A stretch of 6,999 bases of DNA. It comes from Candidatus Saccharimonadota bacterium. GTDB taxonomy: Bacteria > Patescibacteriota > Saccharimonadia > Saccharimonadales > Saccharimonadaceae. The DNA is taken from the NCBI GenBank assembly GCA_030536095.1, contig JAUNQQ010000040.1, forward strand, positions 1 to 6,999. Direction: 5' to 3'. Positions within the stretch are counted from its first letter, which is position 1; every line of letters begins with the position of its first letter. Made by a program: the position numbers and the translations under genes. The notes under the pieces are model-generated. The model was not told the origin of the DNA, made no database searches, and worked only from the letters and a program-made list of their open reading frames with translations. Of this stretch, positions 1-5,173 are shown in pieces.

Positions 1-1308
1 GCGATTCGGCAACACGGGGCGATGCTAACGGATATTGTGGTGATTGTGGTGGCGGCGGATGATGGAGTGAAGCCACAGACGGTCGAGGCGATTAATTTTG
101 CGAAGAATGCAAATGCAAAGGTGATTGTGGCGATAAATAAGATTGATCGGGAGGGGGCGGATATTCCGCGGACAATGGCGGATTTGGCGGAGCATGGATT
201 GACGCCGGAGGAGTGGGGTGGAGATGTGACAATGGTGCCAATTTCGGCGAAGCGGGGTGATAATTTGGAGAAGTTGGTAGAGTTGATATTGCTGACGGCG
301 GAAATGGAGGAACTAAAGGCGGATATTGAGGTGCCGAGTGAAGGGCTGGTGATTGAGAGCCATATGGAAACAGGGAAGGGGAGCGTGGTGAATTTGTTAG
401 TAACAGAGGGGGAATTAAAGAACGGAGAATTTATTGTGGCGGGGAGTTCTTGGGGAAAAATTCGGACAATGCTGGATTTTCGGGGAAGGCCGAGGGGGAA
501 GGCTTTGCCATCGAGCCCGGTGACAGTGACGGGATTTAAGACGCTGCCGCAGTTTGGGGAGAGGTTTGTTGAGGCGAAGGATGAGAAGTCGGCGCGGAAA
601 ATGGCGCTCTTGAATGCGAATGCATCGGCACAAGAGGAAGCTTCGAGTAATGTAACGTCGGTAGATTTGCTTCGGATGATGACGACGGCGGATACGGCGA
701 AGGTGTTTAATGTAGTGATTAAGGGGGATGTGCTGGGGAGCGTGACGAGCGTGGTGGATTCGTTGAAGATGATTGATACGGATGGGGAAATTGTACTGAA
801 TATTGTGGCGACGGGAGTGGGCGATGTGACGGAAAATGATGTTTATATGGCGACAGGCGAGCAGACGGTGGTGTACGGGTTTAATGTGGGGGTGCCGGTG
901 AATATTTCGAAGATGGCGGCGAGAGAAGGGGTGGAAGTAAAATGTTATAAAGTGATTTATGAGTTATTGGATGACGCGAAGATGCGGATGGAAGAGATGA
1001 TGGAGCCGGAAGTGGTTGAGGAAGTGGTGGGGAAGATGGAGATTCAGGGGGTGTTTAGAGTGGAGAAGACGAGGTTGATTGCGGGTGGAAAGGTAAAGTC
1101 GGGGCGGATTATGGCAGGAGATTTGGTGCGGAAGGATGGGGTGGAGATTGGGGAAGTGGAGAGTGTGCAGATTGAGAAAAATGCGGTGGAGAAGTTGGCA
1201 GAAGGGGAGATTGGGGGGATGGCAGTAAAGACGGTGAAGAAGGTCGAGGTGAAGGTTGGGGAGAAGGTGGAGTTCTTCCGGAGGGAAGTTAGGAAGAAGA
1301 AGCTGTAG
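1..1308 (+). CDS. infB: Translation initiation factor IF-2, C-terminal part (5' end outside window)
   Basis: IF-2 is the GTPase that delivers formyl-Met-tRNA to the 30S subunit and promotes subunit joining. The open frame enters at base 1 just after where the G3 (DTPGHEAF-type) motif would lie, so the N-terminus, P-loop and G2 are outside the window; the ATG at 22 is internal. Counting from base 1, 435 residues are visible: the rest of the G domain with the typical segment VVAADDGVKPQT, the G4 motif NKID (residues 46-49) and G5 SAK (82-84); then the EF-Tu-like domain II (about 100-200), IF-2 domain III (about 225-335, with VIKGDVLGSV) and the C-terminal beta-barrel domain that binds formyl-Met-tRNA (about 340-435). 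It ends in a basic tail (RREVRKKKL) at a TAG stop. Codons strongly prefer third-position G. The next gene is convergent; no rbfA follows, although that is the common partner. Identification is very secure. Confidence 0.97.
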   Translation, partial: AIRQHGAMLTDIVVIVVAADDGVKPQTVEAINFAKNANAKVIVAINKIDREGADIPRTMADLAEHGLTPEEWGGDVTMVPISAKRGDNLEKLVELILLTAEMEELKADIEVPSEGLVIESHMETGKGSVVNLLVTEGELKNGEFIVAGSSWGKIRTMLDFRGRPRGKALPSSPVTVTGFKTLPQFGERFVEAKDEKSARKMALLNANASAQEEASSNVTSVDLLRMMTTADTAKVFNVVIKGDVLGSVTSVVDSLKMIDTDGEIVLNIVATGVGDVTENDVYMATGEQTVVYGFNVGVPVNISKMAAREGVEVKCYKVIYELLDDAKMRMEEMMEPEVVEEVVGKMEIQGVFRVEKTRLIAGGKVKSGRIMAGDLVRKDGVEIGEVESVQIEKNAVEKLAEGEIGGMAVKTVKKVEVKVGEKVEFFRREVRKKKL

Positions 1309-1357
1309 GGGGGGCTTTAGGTTTTAGCTTTTGTTACGTTTGAGTTTTTGTTTTTTT

Positions 1358-1584
1358 GGCGCACTATTGGTTGTGCTTTTTCGCACAGACTAAAGGTACT
1401 AAAATGTCATACACTGGCACGCCGGGAGAACCGCCCTTCGGATGGAGTAGGAGGTGGAGCCCCACTTTTTTAATGGTGGATTTTGGGAAATTCCCCGAAG
1501 GGCGAACCTCTCGGGTGCGTCAGGAATATACATTTTAGCACCTTTAATCTATTATGTGCTCATAAGCACGACCAATAGTTCGCC
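1358..1584. repeat. Large 227-bp imperfect inverted repeat (dyad) of unknown function
   Basis: Three nested arm pairs share one centre near 1468-1471. The outer arms 1358-1378 and 1564-1584 are complementary at 19 of 21 positions. The middle arms 1387-1407 and 1530-1550 match at 19 of 21. The inner arms 1432-1441 and 1495-1504 match at 10 of 10. Between outer and middle arms each side has its own small hairpin (GTGC/GCAC at 1373-1386; GTGCT/AGCAC at 1556-1569). Between middle and inner arms there is further partial pairing (CCGGGAG near 1422-1428 with CTCTCGG near 1508-1514). TTT lies just outside both ends. It could be a rod-shaped structured RNA, a MITE-like element with long terminal inverted repeats, or a cruciform/termination element between convergent genes. 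I found no match to the conserved cores of tmRNA, RNase P RNA or SRP RNA. The small frames running across it are not credible genes. Confidence 0.8.
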
Positions 1585-1637
1585 TTTGGATATGAAAATC
1601 CTCTCCCTCTCGATGGGGAGGCAGGGTTGGCGCATAC

Positions 1638-1661
1638 GCCGCGGTGTTAAGGCGCCGCGGC
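1638..1661. repeat. Hairpin of array unit 1
   Basis: The arms are 1638-1648 and 1651-1661. The outer seven pairs are GCCGCGG with CCGCGGC. The inner T residues of the left arm face G, so they are wobble pairs only if the + strand is the RNA. The innermost bases would have to open to form a four-base loop (TAAG). Confidence 0.65.
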
Positions 1662-1714
1662 TAGCTAAAGGGAGTTGCAATGGTGACGGAAGGTGAGAGT
1701 GCTTTGGCGCACAC

Positions 1715-1739
1715 GACAAGTGCGCGAAGCGCACTTGTC
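1715..1739. repeat. Hairpin of array unit 2 (perfect 11-bp stem)
   Basis: GACAAGTGCGC at 1715-1725 and GCGCACTTGTC at 1729-1739 are perfect reverse complements, separated by GAA (TTC on the other strand). It is the strongest single short stem in the window. TAGCTAGGGG follows rather than a T-run, which argues against an intrinsic terminator on the + strand. Confidence 0.85.
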
Positions 1740-1784
1740 TAGCTAGGGGAAGGATGCGGTGGAGACGAGAGAAAGGGCACATAC

Positions 1785-1809
1785 GCCAACGCGCCAGAGG
1801 CACATTGGC
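1785..1809. repeat. Hairpin of array unit 3
   Basis: The arms are 1785-1795 (GCCAACGCGCC) and 1799-1809 (GGCACATTGGC), with AGA between. Nine of 11 positions are Watson-Crick. The other two are C/A on the + strand and would be G-U wobbles if the minus strand is transcribed, as it would be by read-through from the DUF5663-like gene. Confidence 0.7.
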
Positions 1810-1869
1810 TAGCTAAAGAGAGCTGCGACAGAGACGAGAAAAAAGTAGGCTGTGCGATGGTGTAGCGAG

Positions 1870-2286
1870 TTATTCCGAGAGGGCGGAGATACCGCGTTGG
1901 CGGATTTCGTTTTTTAGTTGTTCGGTCTCGGCTTCGACGATTTCGCGATAGTCGGGGCGGTTTTCTTGGATCCATTTTACGGAGAGATATTCGTCGAGGA
2001 TTTCCCAAGTTCCTTCAGTGACGCCATGACGCTCGAGGAGTTTTTTATAAACCGGATCTTCGCGAAAATCGGTCTTCATTCGGAAGACAATGCGGCGGAT
2101 GACTTCCTGATCATTATCCATAATACCTTCAAATTCCACTAACTGTTCCGCCGTTAGGCCTTCGCTAATCTTTTCTCCGACTTTCATCTCTAAAATTTCT
2201 TCTGCACGCGAGAGAAGCTTTTCCTTTTCGACTGGCTCTAAATTTGATATACCCACTTCTGCTAAAAAATTTTCGTCAAATCTCAT
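1870..2286 (-). CDS. DUF5663-like small acidic protein of unknown function
   Basis: A 138-residue protein, rich in Glu and Lys, with no membrane segment, signal peptide or cysteine; it looks soluble, cytoplasmic and largely helical. The N-terminal third (about residues 5-65: FLAEVGISNLEP, LLSRAEEILEMKVGEKISEGLT, QLVEFEGIMDN) resembles the short helical DUF5663 module, which I recall from CPR bacteria; this match is from memory. The C-terminal part is highly charged and helical, ending RGISALSE. The ATG at 2286 is preferred because a well-formed promoter ends 6 nt upstream of it, so the transcript should begin at or next to this codon; no Shine-Dalgarno is present or needed. It is a single-gene unit convergent with infB, and its 3' side runs straight into the hairpin array. 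Function unknown. Confidence 0.82.
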   Translation of the reverse strand: MRFDENFLAEVGISNLEPVEKEKLLSRAEEILEMKVGEKISEGLTAEQLVEFEGIMDNDQEVIRRIVFRMKTDFREDPVYKKLLERHGVTEGTWEILDEYLSVKWIQENRPDYREIVEAETEQLKNEIRQRGISALSE

Positions 2287-2292
2287 GGTTTA

Positions 2293-2321
2293 AGTATAAC
2301 TGGTTTGTGGGGAAAAATCAA
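2293..2321 (-). promoter_or_regulatory. Promoter of the DUF5663-like gene, predicted leaderless
   Basis: On the minus strand: -35 TTGATT (2316-2321), a 17-bp spacer, -10 TATACT (2293-2298). The usual distance from -10 to start puts +1 on the A of the ATG at 2286. TTTTTCC overlaps and follows the -35 box, as in the def and DUF4160 promoters. Confidence 0.75.
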
Positions 2322-2351
2322 GATTTTTTTGCGGTTTTGGAAGAAAAGAGG

Positions 2352-2383
2352 AAACTAAGTAAAGCCCCGCCAGGTGGGCGGGG
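2352..2383 (-). terminator. Intrinsic terminator after the membrane-protein gene
   Basis: CCCCGCC (2365-2371) and GGCGGGG (2377-2383) form a perfect 7-bp GC stem with a 5-nt loop. Read on the minus strand it lies about 24 nt after the TAG stop of the membrane-protein gene and is followed by an interrupted T-rich tract (CTTTACTTAGTTT). The tract is not a pure T-run, so efficiency may be moderate. It separates this transcript from the DUF5663-like gene. Confidence 0.75.
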
Positions 2384-2406
2384 ATTAAATTAGCTACAAG
2401 AGGGGA

Positions 2407-3132
2407 CTAGTTATACTCGGTTGCTTCGAGGATTGAGCCTTTAGGTAGGGAGAGTACGTAATATATATGTTTGTTTTGGGGCCAGTCATCATAAGTCTTT
2501 ATCTGGTCTTGGAATTTAAATGATAAAATATCGTATTCGGCATATTCGGTAATATAGGGAGTTTGGTCTTCTTTTTCGAGGAAATGGATTTGGGTTTGTT
2601 CTGCGGGGACATGGCCTTGGTGATAATTTCCTTCATCATCTTTATAATAATAGCGATAGGCGCCAAGGCTGGAAATTACGAAGTAATTGGAATGGTCTTC
2701 TACTGTGTCGTTAGTGCTTGAGCTTATTCCGGTTGAAATTGAATAGAGCTGCTCTTTATCGATAATCTCTTTATGATGTTTGCTGGGGAGTTCGGTAATT
2801 CCGAGCTGGACACCAACGCAAAGGACAATTGTTAAAAAGAATGATGCGTACATAATGCGACTAAATTGGCGTTGATAATAAAGCTTTCGTAAATATTTAC
2901 AATTTTTAAGAGTTTTATTTTCTTCTGACTTGCAATTATGTTCACCAATGTTGTACCGTTGAAAGTTCTGACATTTTTTACTGTATTCACATCTGTATTG
3001 GTAAAGGTTTCCTTTAGTGCAAAGTTCTTCAATAAAAAATGTTGGTTTATAGACGGTAAGCCATGTGATAAATGCGCCAAAAGAAGTAATGACGAGGAGG
3101 ATGAGTAGGATGGGGAGGAAGTCGAAAAACAT
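2407..3132 (-). CDS. Two-pass membrane protein of unknown function with cysteine-rich loop
   Basis: A 241-residue protein. Residues about 5-27 are a strongly hydrophobic helix (FLPILLILLVITSFGAF). Residues about 30-91 form a basic, cysteine-rich loop (C38, C48, C54, C67, C78) that is probably cytoplasmic by the positive-inside rule (YLRKLYYQRQFSR). Residues about 92-112 are a second helix, and residues 113-241 a polar, probably beta-rich and extracytoplasmic domain with YYYKDDEGNYHQGHVPA and a terminal LPKGSI. The five loop cysteines could bind metal, but no standard motif is clear. The ATG at 3132 is supported by AGAGG about 5 nt upstream and its own promoter. The 2881-2940 stretch is only 14 of 60 G+C and lacks the G excess of the + strand seen in neighbours, so this gene is a compositional outlier. 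Function not recognised. Confidence 0.85.
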   Translation of the reverse strand: MFFDFLPILLILLVITSFGAFITWLTVYKPTFFIEELCTKGNLYQYRCEYSKKCQNFQRYNIGEHNCKSEENKTLKNCKYLRKLYYQRQFSRIMYASFFLTIVLCVGVQLGITELPSKHHKEIIDKEQLYSISTGISSSTNDTVEDHSNYFVISSLGAYRYYYKDDEGNYHQGHVPAEQTQIHFLEKEDQTPYITEYAEYDILSFKFQDQIKTYDDWPQNKHIYYVLSLPKGSILEATEYN

Positions 3133-3164
3133 TTTTACCTCTTTTTCTTGTAGCTAGTAAAGTC

Positions 3165-3184
3165 CACTGCTAGGGGAGCAGGTG
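3165..3184 (-). promoter_or_regulatory. Hairpin at the predicted 5' end of the membrane-protein mRNA
   Basis: On the minus strand CAC-(C)-TGCT pairs with AGCA-GTG around a CCCCT loop, with a single bulged C. The stem starts at the transcript start predicted from the upstream promoter, so it would cap the roughly 50-nt leader. It may protect the mRNA 5' end or have a regulatory role; no known riboswitch is recognised. Confidence 0.5.
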
Positions 3185-3190
3185 TTTAAT

Positions 3191-3219
3191 ATTATACTAT
3201 TTTTTCTATCTAAAGTCAA
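3191..3219 (-). promoter_or_regulatory. Promoter of the membrane-protein gene
   Basis: On the minus strand: -35 TTGACT (3214-3219), a 17-bp spacer, consensus -10 TATAAT (3191-3196). The predicted start is near 3184, giving a leader of about 50 nt with a Shine-Dalgarno, unlike the leaderless promoters nearby. The -35 box begins just after the fmt stop codon (3223-3225), so fmt transcripts may read through. Confidence 0.82.
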
Positions 3220-3222
3220 ATA

Positions 3223-4011
3223 TTAGTGGGATTTATGGCCATTAAGGAAGGATTTGGCGTCCATTGGTTTTTTACCGGCGGGCTGAAGTTCGTCGATAAC
3301 GAGAAAATTTCCGTCGGAGCATTTTAGAGATAGATGAGAAGATGAATCGCTAATGTGGGATTTTAGAATGATACAATCGGTATTATAGAAATTATAGCGA
3401 GACTTTGGGAAGTTCTGAAAAGCGCGGACCTGGTTGTTTAGTTCGAGGGCGGATTTTTCCTCTGGATTCAGGAGGGAAAGTGAAGTGGAGAGTTTAGTGG
3501 TAAAAGTGGGGGTGCCGGATTGGGGTTTTGGTGTAGGGAGATTATTTAGATTTTTACTGAGCCAAGTGGCGGCGACAGTAGCGAGATGATGATAGATTTC
3601 TGGTTTTTCGGTGGAGTGATTAAAGGTGAAAGATTTTTGGAAATAGATTGGGCCAGCGTCCATTTCTTTTACGAGTTTCATGACAGAAACGCCAAAAGTA
3701 GTATCGCCATTTAGGATGGCGGATTCGATGGGTGAGGGGCCGCGATATTTGGGGAGAAGGGAAGGGTGGATATTTAGGATGCCGGTGGGTTCAAAGAGGT
3801 TGAGAACGTCTTGTTTAATTAGGACGCCGAAAGAGGCGAGAACGGCGGGGAGTTTGGGACTTTTGGTTTTTAGGTCTTTTATTACTTCGAGATCAGCGCG
3901 AGTTTTGGCGTGAAAAATGATAGTGTAAGATTTTTCGAGAATTTCTAGGGCGGAGTCGGCGAGAGGGCCTTGACCGAGAAAAATGATTTTGGGTTTTAGC
4001 TGATTAGTCAT
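3223..4011 (-). CDS. fmt: Methionyl-tRNA formyltransferase
   Basis: Fmt transfers the formyl group of 10-formyl-tetrahydrofolate to Met-tRNA(fMet) in the cytoplasm, making the initiator that IF-2 recognises. The 262-residue protein opens with a typical Rossmann start (IIFLGQGPLADSALEIL) and carries the signature NIHPSLLPKYRG. The catalytic triad Asn-His-Asp is visible as N80, H82 and D118 (within KEMDAGPI). The C-terminal Fmt_C tRNA-binding domain spans about 165-262, with the typical ELNNQVRAFQNFPKSRYNF. It is about 50 residues shorter than the usual 310-315; the loss lies mainly in the N-terminal domain, including the region of the acceptor-stem insertion loop, and in a trimmed C-terminus. 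The ATG at 4011 overlaps the end of def (ATGACTAA, 8 nt). No Shine-Dalgarno is evident, so translation is probably coupled to def. Confidence 0.95.
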   Translation of the reverse strand: MTNQLKPKIIFLGQGPLADSALEILEKSYTIIFHAKTRADLEVIKDLKTKSPKLPAVLASFGVLIKQDVLNLFEPTGILNIHPSLLPKYRGPSPIESAILNGDTTFGVSVMKLVKEMDAGPIYFQKSFTFNHSTEKPEIYHHLATVAATWLSKNLNNLPTPKPQSGTPTFTTKLSTSLSLLNPEEKSALELNNQVRAFQNFPKSRYNFYNTDCIILKSHISDSSSHLSLKCSDGNFLVIDELQPAGKKPMDAKSFLNGHKSH

Positions 4012-4576
4012 TGGGGAAAAGCTCGTGGTTATTTTTGATGTTTTTGTCGTAATCGAGAGGATCGAGGTCGCCTTTTTCGTTCATAATATAAAAGGCATCG
4101 TGGTCATCTTTAATATGGTCGATAAAGAGAATGCCGTTTAGATGGTCAATTTCATGAAGAAGAGTGCGAGCGAGAAAACCGTCGGCTTTTATGCGGACGG
4201 GAGTACCGTCTTCTAACTCGGCTTTAATCTTTACATTCGACGGACGAGGAACTTTACCGTAGATATAGGGAACAGAGAGGCAGCCTTCAAAATCGCGGAT
4301 GGGTTTCCCGGAGGTTTTTATTACTTCGGGATTTAGAAGGGCGGTAAAATGGTTATTATTTTTATCTTCGAGGTCGTCGCGGACGATGATGACGCGTTTA
4401 TTTATGCCGAGCTGAGGTGCAGCCATAGCGGCGGAAAGTTCAAATTTATGTTCTTTTTCCCATTCGAGAGAATGTTTACGCATTTCGGAAATTAATTCGG
4501 AGATTTTGGGATCGTTAAAATGGGCCTTAGTGGATTTTTCACGGAGACGTGGGTCGGGAGTGGTAATAATTTTCAT
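4004..4576 (-). CDS. def: Peptide deformylase
   Basis: Def is the metallohydrolase that removes the formyl group from the N-terminal Met of nascent chains at the ribosome exit. All three family motifs are present, numbered from MKIITTPDPRLR: motif 1 AAPQLG (Q55), motif 2 EGCLSVP (metal ligand C99) and motif 3 HEIDH (ligands H141 and H145, catalytic E142). The residue before motif 1 is Met (AAMAAPQLG) where GIAAPQ or GLAAPQ is usual, a mild change. At 190 residues it is of normal length. The frame stays open up to an ATG at 4615, but that longer start would place the consensus -10 box inside the gene, and family proteins begin at the MKIIT-type start, so 4576 is chosen. It forms an operon with fmt, overlapping by 8 nt. 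Confidence 0.96.
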   Translation of the reverse strand: MKIITTPDPRLREKSTKAHFNDPKISELISEMRKHSLEWEKEHKFELSAAMAAPQLGINKRVIIVRDDLEDKNNNHFTALLNPEVIKTSGKPIRDFEGCLSVPYIYGKVPRPSNVKIKAELEDGTPVRIKADGFLARTLLHEIDHLNGILFIDHIKDDHDAFYIMNEKGDLDPLDYDKNIKNNHELFPND

Positions 4577-4586
4577 AGTATGTATT

Positions 4587-4615
4587 ATTATAGCGTATTT
4601 ATAGGGAAAAAGCAA
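4587..4615 (-). promoter_or_regulatory. def-fmt promoter, nearly leaderless
   Basis: On the minus strand: -35 TTGCTT (4610-4615), a 17-bp spacer, consensus -10 TATAAT (4587-4592). The predicted +1 is about 4580, only 4 nt before the def ATG, with no Shine-Dalgarno. The -35 box lies inside the 25-bp direct repeat shared with the DUF4160 promoter. Confidence 0.82.
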
Positions 4616-4629
4616 GCGGAGGATGGCTA
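4605..4629. repeat. 25-bp direct repeat, def-proximal copy
   Basis: Identical over 25 bp to 5163-5187. On the minus strand it runs from the TAG stop of the DUF2442 gene, through CCATCCTCCGC, over the -35 TTGCTT and into the T-rich start of the spacer. Its partner occupies the same stop-to-promoter position after priA, so the two copies bracket the DUF4160-DUF2442 pair. Confidence 0.92.
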
Positions 4630-4878
4630 ATCTTGGGACGCGATACTGTGGCGATAAAGAGATTCAGGAGCGAGGTCGAGCTCGTCGTCCCAGGCGACAG
4701 TGGGGCCGACGATATGAGCCTTTTTAAAATACGAAATATCTTTTAGACGTTGAAAAATACCCTGATTGAGGAGAGGCTTACAGTCAAAAATTTTTTTCTC
4801 ACCAGTAATAAAGGTTAACTGGAGAGTATAGTTGTTTGTAGGGATGACTTGTTTGACGATCCAGCTAGGAGTATTCAT
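4627..4878 (-). CDS. DUF2442 domain protein
   Basis: An 83-residue soluble protein that matches the DUF2442 pattern along its whole length: an N-terminal beta strand (KQVIPTNNYTLQLTF), the GEKKIFDCKPLLNQGIFQRL core, and the C-terminal VAWDDELDLAPESLYRHS, where the family usually has a W-x-D-x-L-x-P-x-x-LY pattern. The biochemical role of the family is not established. Small DUF2442 proteins are often encoded beside DUF4160, and such pairs are suspected, not proven, to act as toxin-antitoxin-like modules. The start is 2 nt after the DUF4160 stop (TAG-CC-ATG), with a GAGGT Shine-Dalgarno just upstream, so the two genes are translationally linked. Its own TAG stop is the first codon of the 25-bp direct repeat. 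Confidence 0.88.
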   Translation of the reverse strand: MNTPSWIVKQVIPTNNYTLQLTFITGEKKIFDCKPLLNQGIFQRLKDISYFKKAHIVGPTVAWDDELDLAPESLYRHSIASQD

Positions 4879-4880
4879 GG

Positions 4881-5138
4881 CTACCTCAGAGGTTCTATTT
4901 TAAAGAGTGTCTGTTTTTCTTTGGCTAGCTTCCAGTTTGCTGCGAGGTCGTCTTGATGAAGGGTTGCCCAAGCAGCGACTAGTTTTGTTTGTCTCTTAGG
5001 AAAATCTCCTTCAATAAGCTCGCCGTTAAAATCAAATATGGCTTCATAATCTTGATATTCAGCATGAAAATGAGGCGGATTATGGTCATCAAAATACATA
5101 CTGATAATAATTCCGAAAAACATACTGATATTAGGCAT
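4881..5138 (-). CDS. DUF4160 domain protein
   Basis: An 85-residue soluble protein with the full DUF4160 signature: the start MPNISMFFGIIISMYFDD, then HNPPHFHAEYQDYEA (the conserved His-rich PPHFHA block), then LIEGDFPKR, and a C-terminal helix WATLHQDDLAANWKLA. The clustered His residues could bind metal; the activity of the family is not established. The ATG at 5138 is chosen because it fits the family start and is the predicted first transcribed base. It is the first gene of a two-gene unit with DUF2442, and both sit between the two copies of a 25-bp direct repeat, which suggests a separately acquired module between priA and def. Confidence 0.92.
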   Translation of the reverse strand: MPNISMFFGIIISMYFDDHNPPHFHAEYQDYEAIFDFNGELIEGDFPKRQTKLVAAWATLHQDDLAANWKLAKEKQTLFKIEPLR

Positions 5139-5144
5139 GGTTTT

Positions 5145-5173
5145 ATTATAGGTTATTTGGAAGGAAAAAGCAA
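5145..5173 (-). promoter_or_regulatory. DUF4160-DUF2442 promoter, predicted leaderless
   Basis: On the minus strand: -35 TTGCTT (5168-5173), a 17-bp spacer, consensus -10 TATAAT (5145-5150). The expected +1 coincides with the A of the ATG at 5138. The six bases before the ATG (AAAACC) closely match those before the DUF5663-like ATG (TAAACC). Confidence 0.82.

Larger units (their letters stand above)
1627..1848. repeat. Array of three degenerate tandem units, each with an 11-bp-arm hairpin
   Basis: Three units start near 1627, 1704 and 1775 (spacing about 70-78 bp). Each reads: a GGCrCAyAC lead-in, an inverted repeat with 11-nt arms and a 2-3 nt centre, the invariant CTAGCTA (1661-1667, 1739-1745, 1809-1815), then a purine-rich tail ending near GACGrGA. 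The lead-in and tail are conserved. The arm sequences differ completely between units, yet each unit keeps its two arms complementary. The array ends about 20 bp before the stop codon of the DUF5663-like gene. No T-run follows the stems, so a standard intrinsic terminator is not supported. Function unknown; a structured-RNA or REP/BIME-like role is possible. Confidence 0.72.
1309..1869. other. Non-coding gap between convergent infB and DUF5663-like genes
   Basis: These 561 bp hold no credible gene: the short frames have no family-like sequence and run across palindromes. After the infB stop there is a G-run and a T-rich stretch (1341-1357) without a convincing stem before it, so no standard infB terminator is visible. 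The rest is the 227-bp dyad (1358-1584), a 40-bp linker, and the three-unit hairpin array (1627-1848). Confidence 0.75.

Noticed and set aside
1341..1357. T-rich run after infB as an intrinsic terminator
   Set aside because: No convincing GC-rich stem precedes it; the large dyad lies after it, not before.
1358..1584. RNase P RNA, tmRNA, SRP RNA or 6S RNA
   Set aside because: I could not find the conserved core sequences of the first three. The rod-like shape alone is not enough to call 6S RNA.
1356..1696. Open frames of 60 and 80 codons on the + strand after infB
   Set aside because: They run through the arms of the 227-bp dyad and into the hairpin array, show no family-like sequence and have no convincing start signals.
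1358..1848. CRISPR array, integron attC array or retron
   Set aside because: Units are degenerate with changing arms and no constant repeat plus spacers; there is no cas, integrase or reverse transcriptase gene in the window.
1552..2008. Minus-strand open frames of 83 and 89 codons over the hairpin array
   Set aside because: Their Arg/Pro/Ser-rich translations reflect G-rich + strand composition; one overlaps the well-supported DUF5663-like gene in another frame.
2391..3156. Short inverted match (TAGCTACAAGA) flanking the membrane-protein gene
   Set aside because: Only about 11-12 nt, with no further extension or terminal structure; too short to claim a mobile element.
4577..4615. Longer def start at 4615
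   Set aside because: It would add 13 residues encoded across the consensus -10 box; family proteins begin at the MKIITTPDPRLR-type start.
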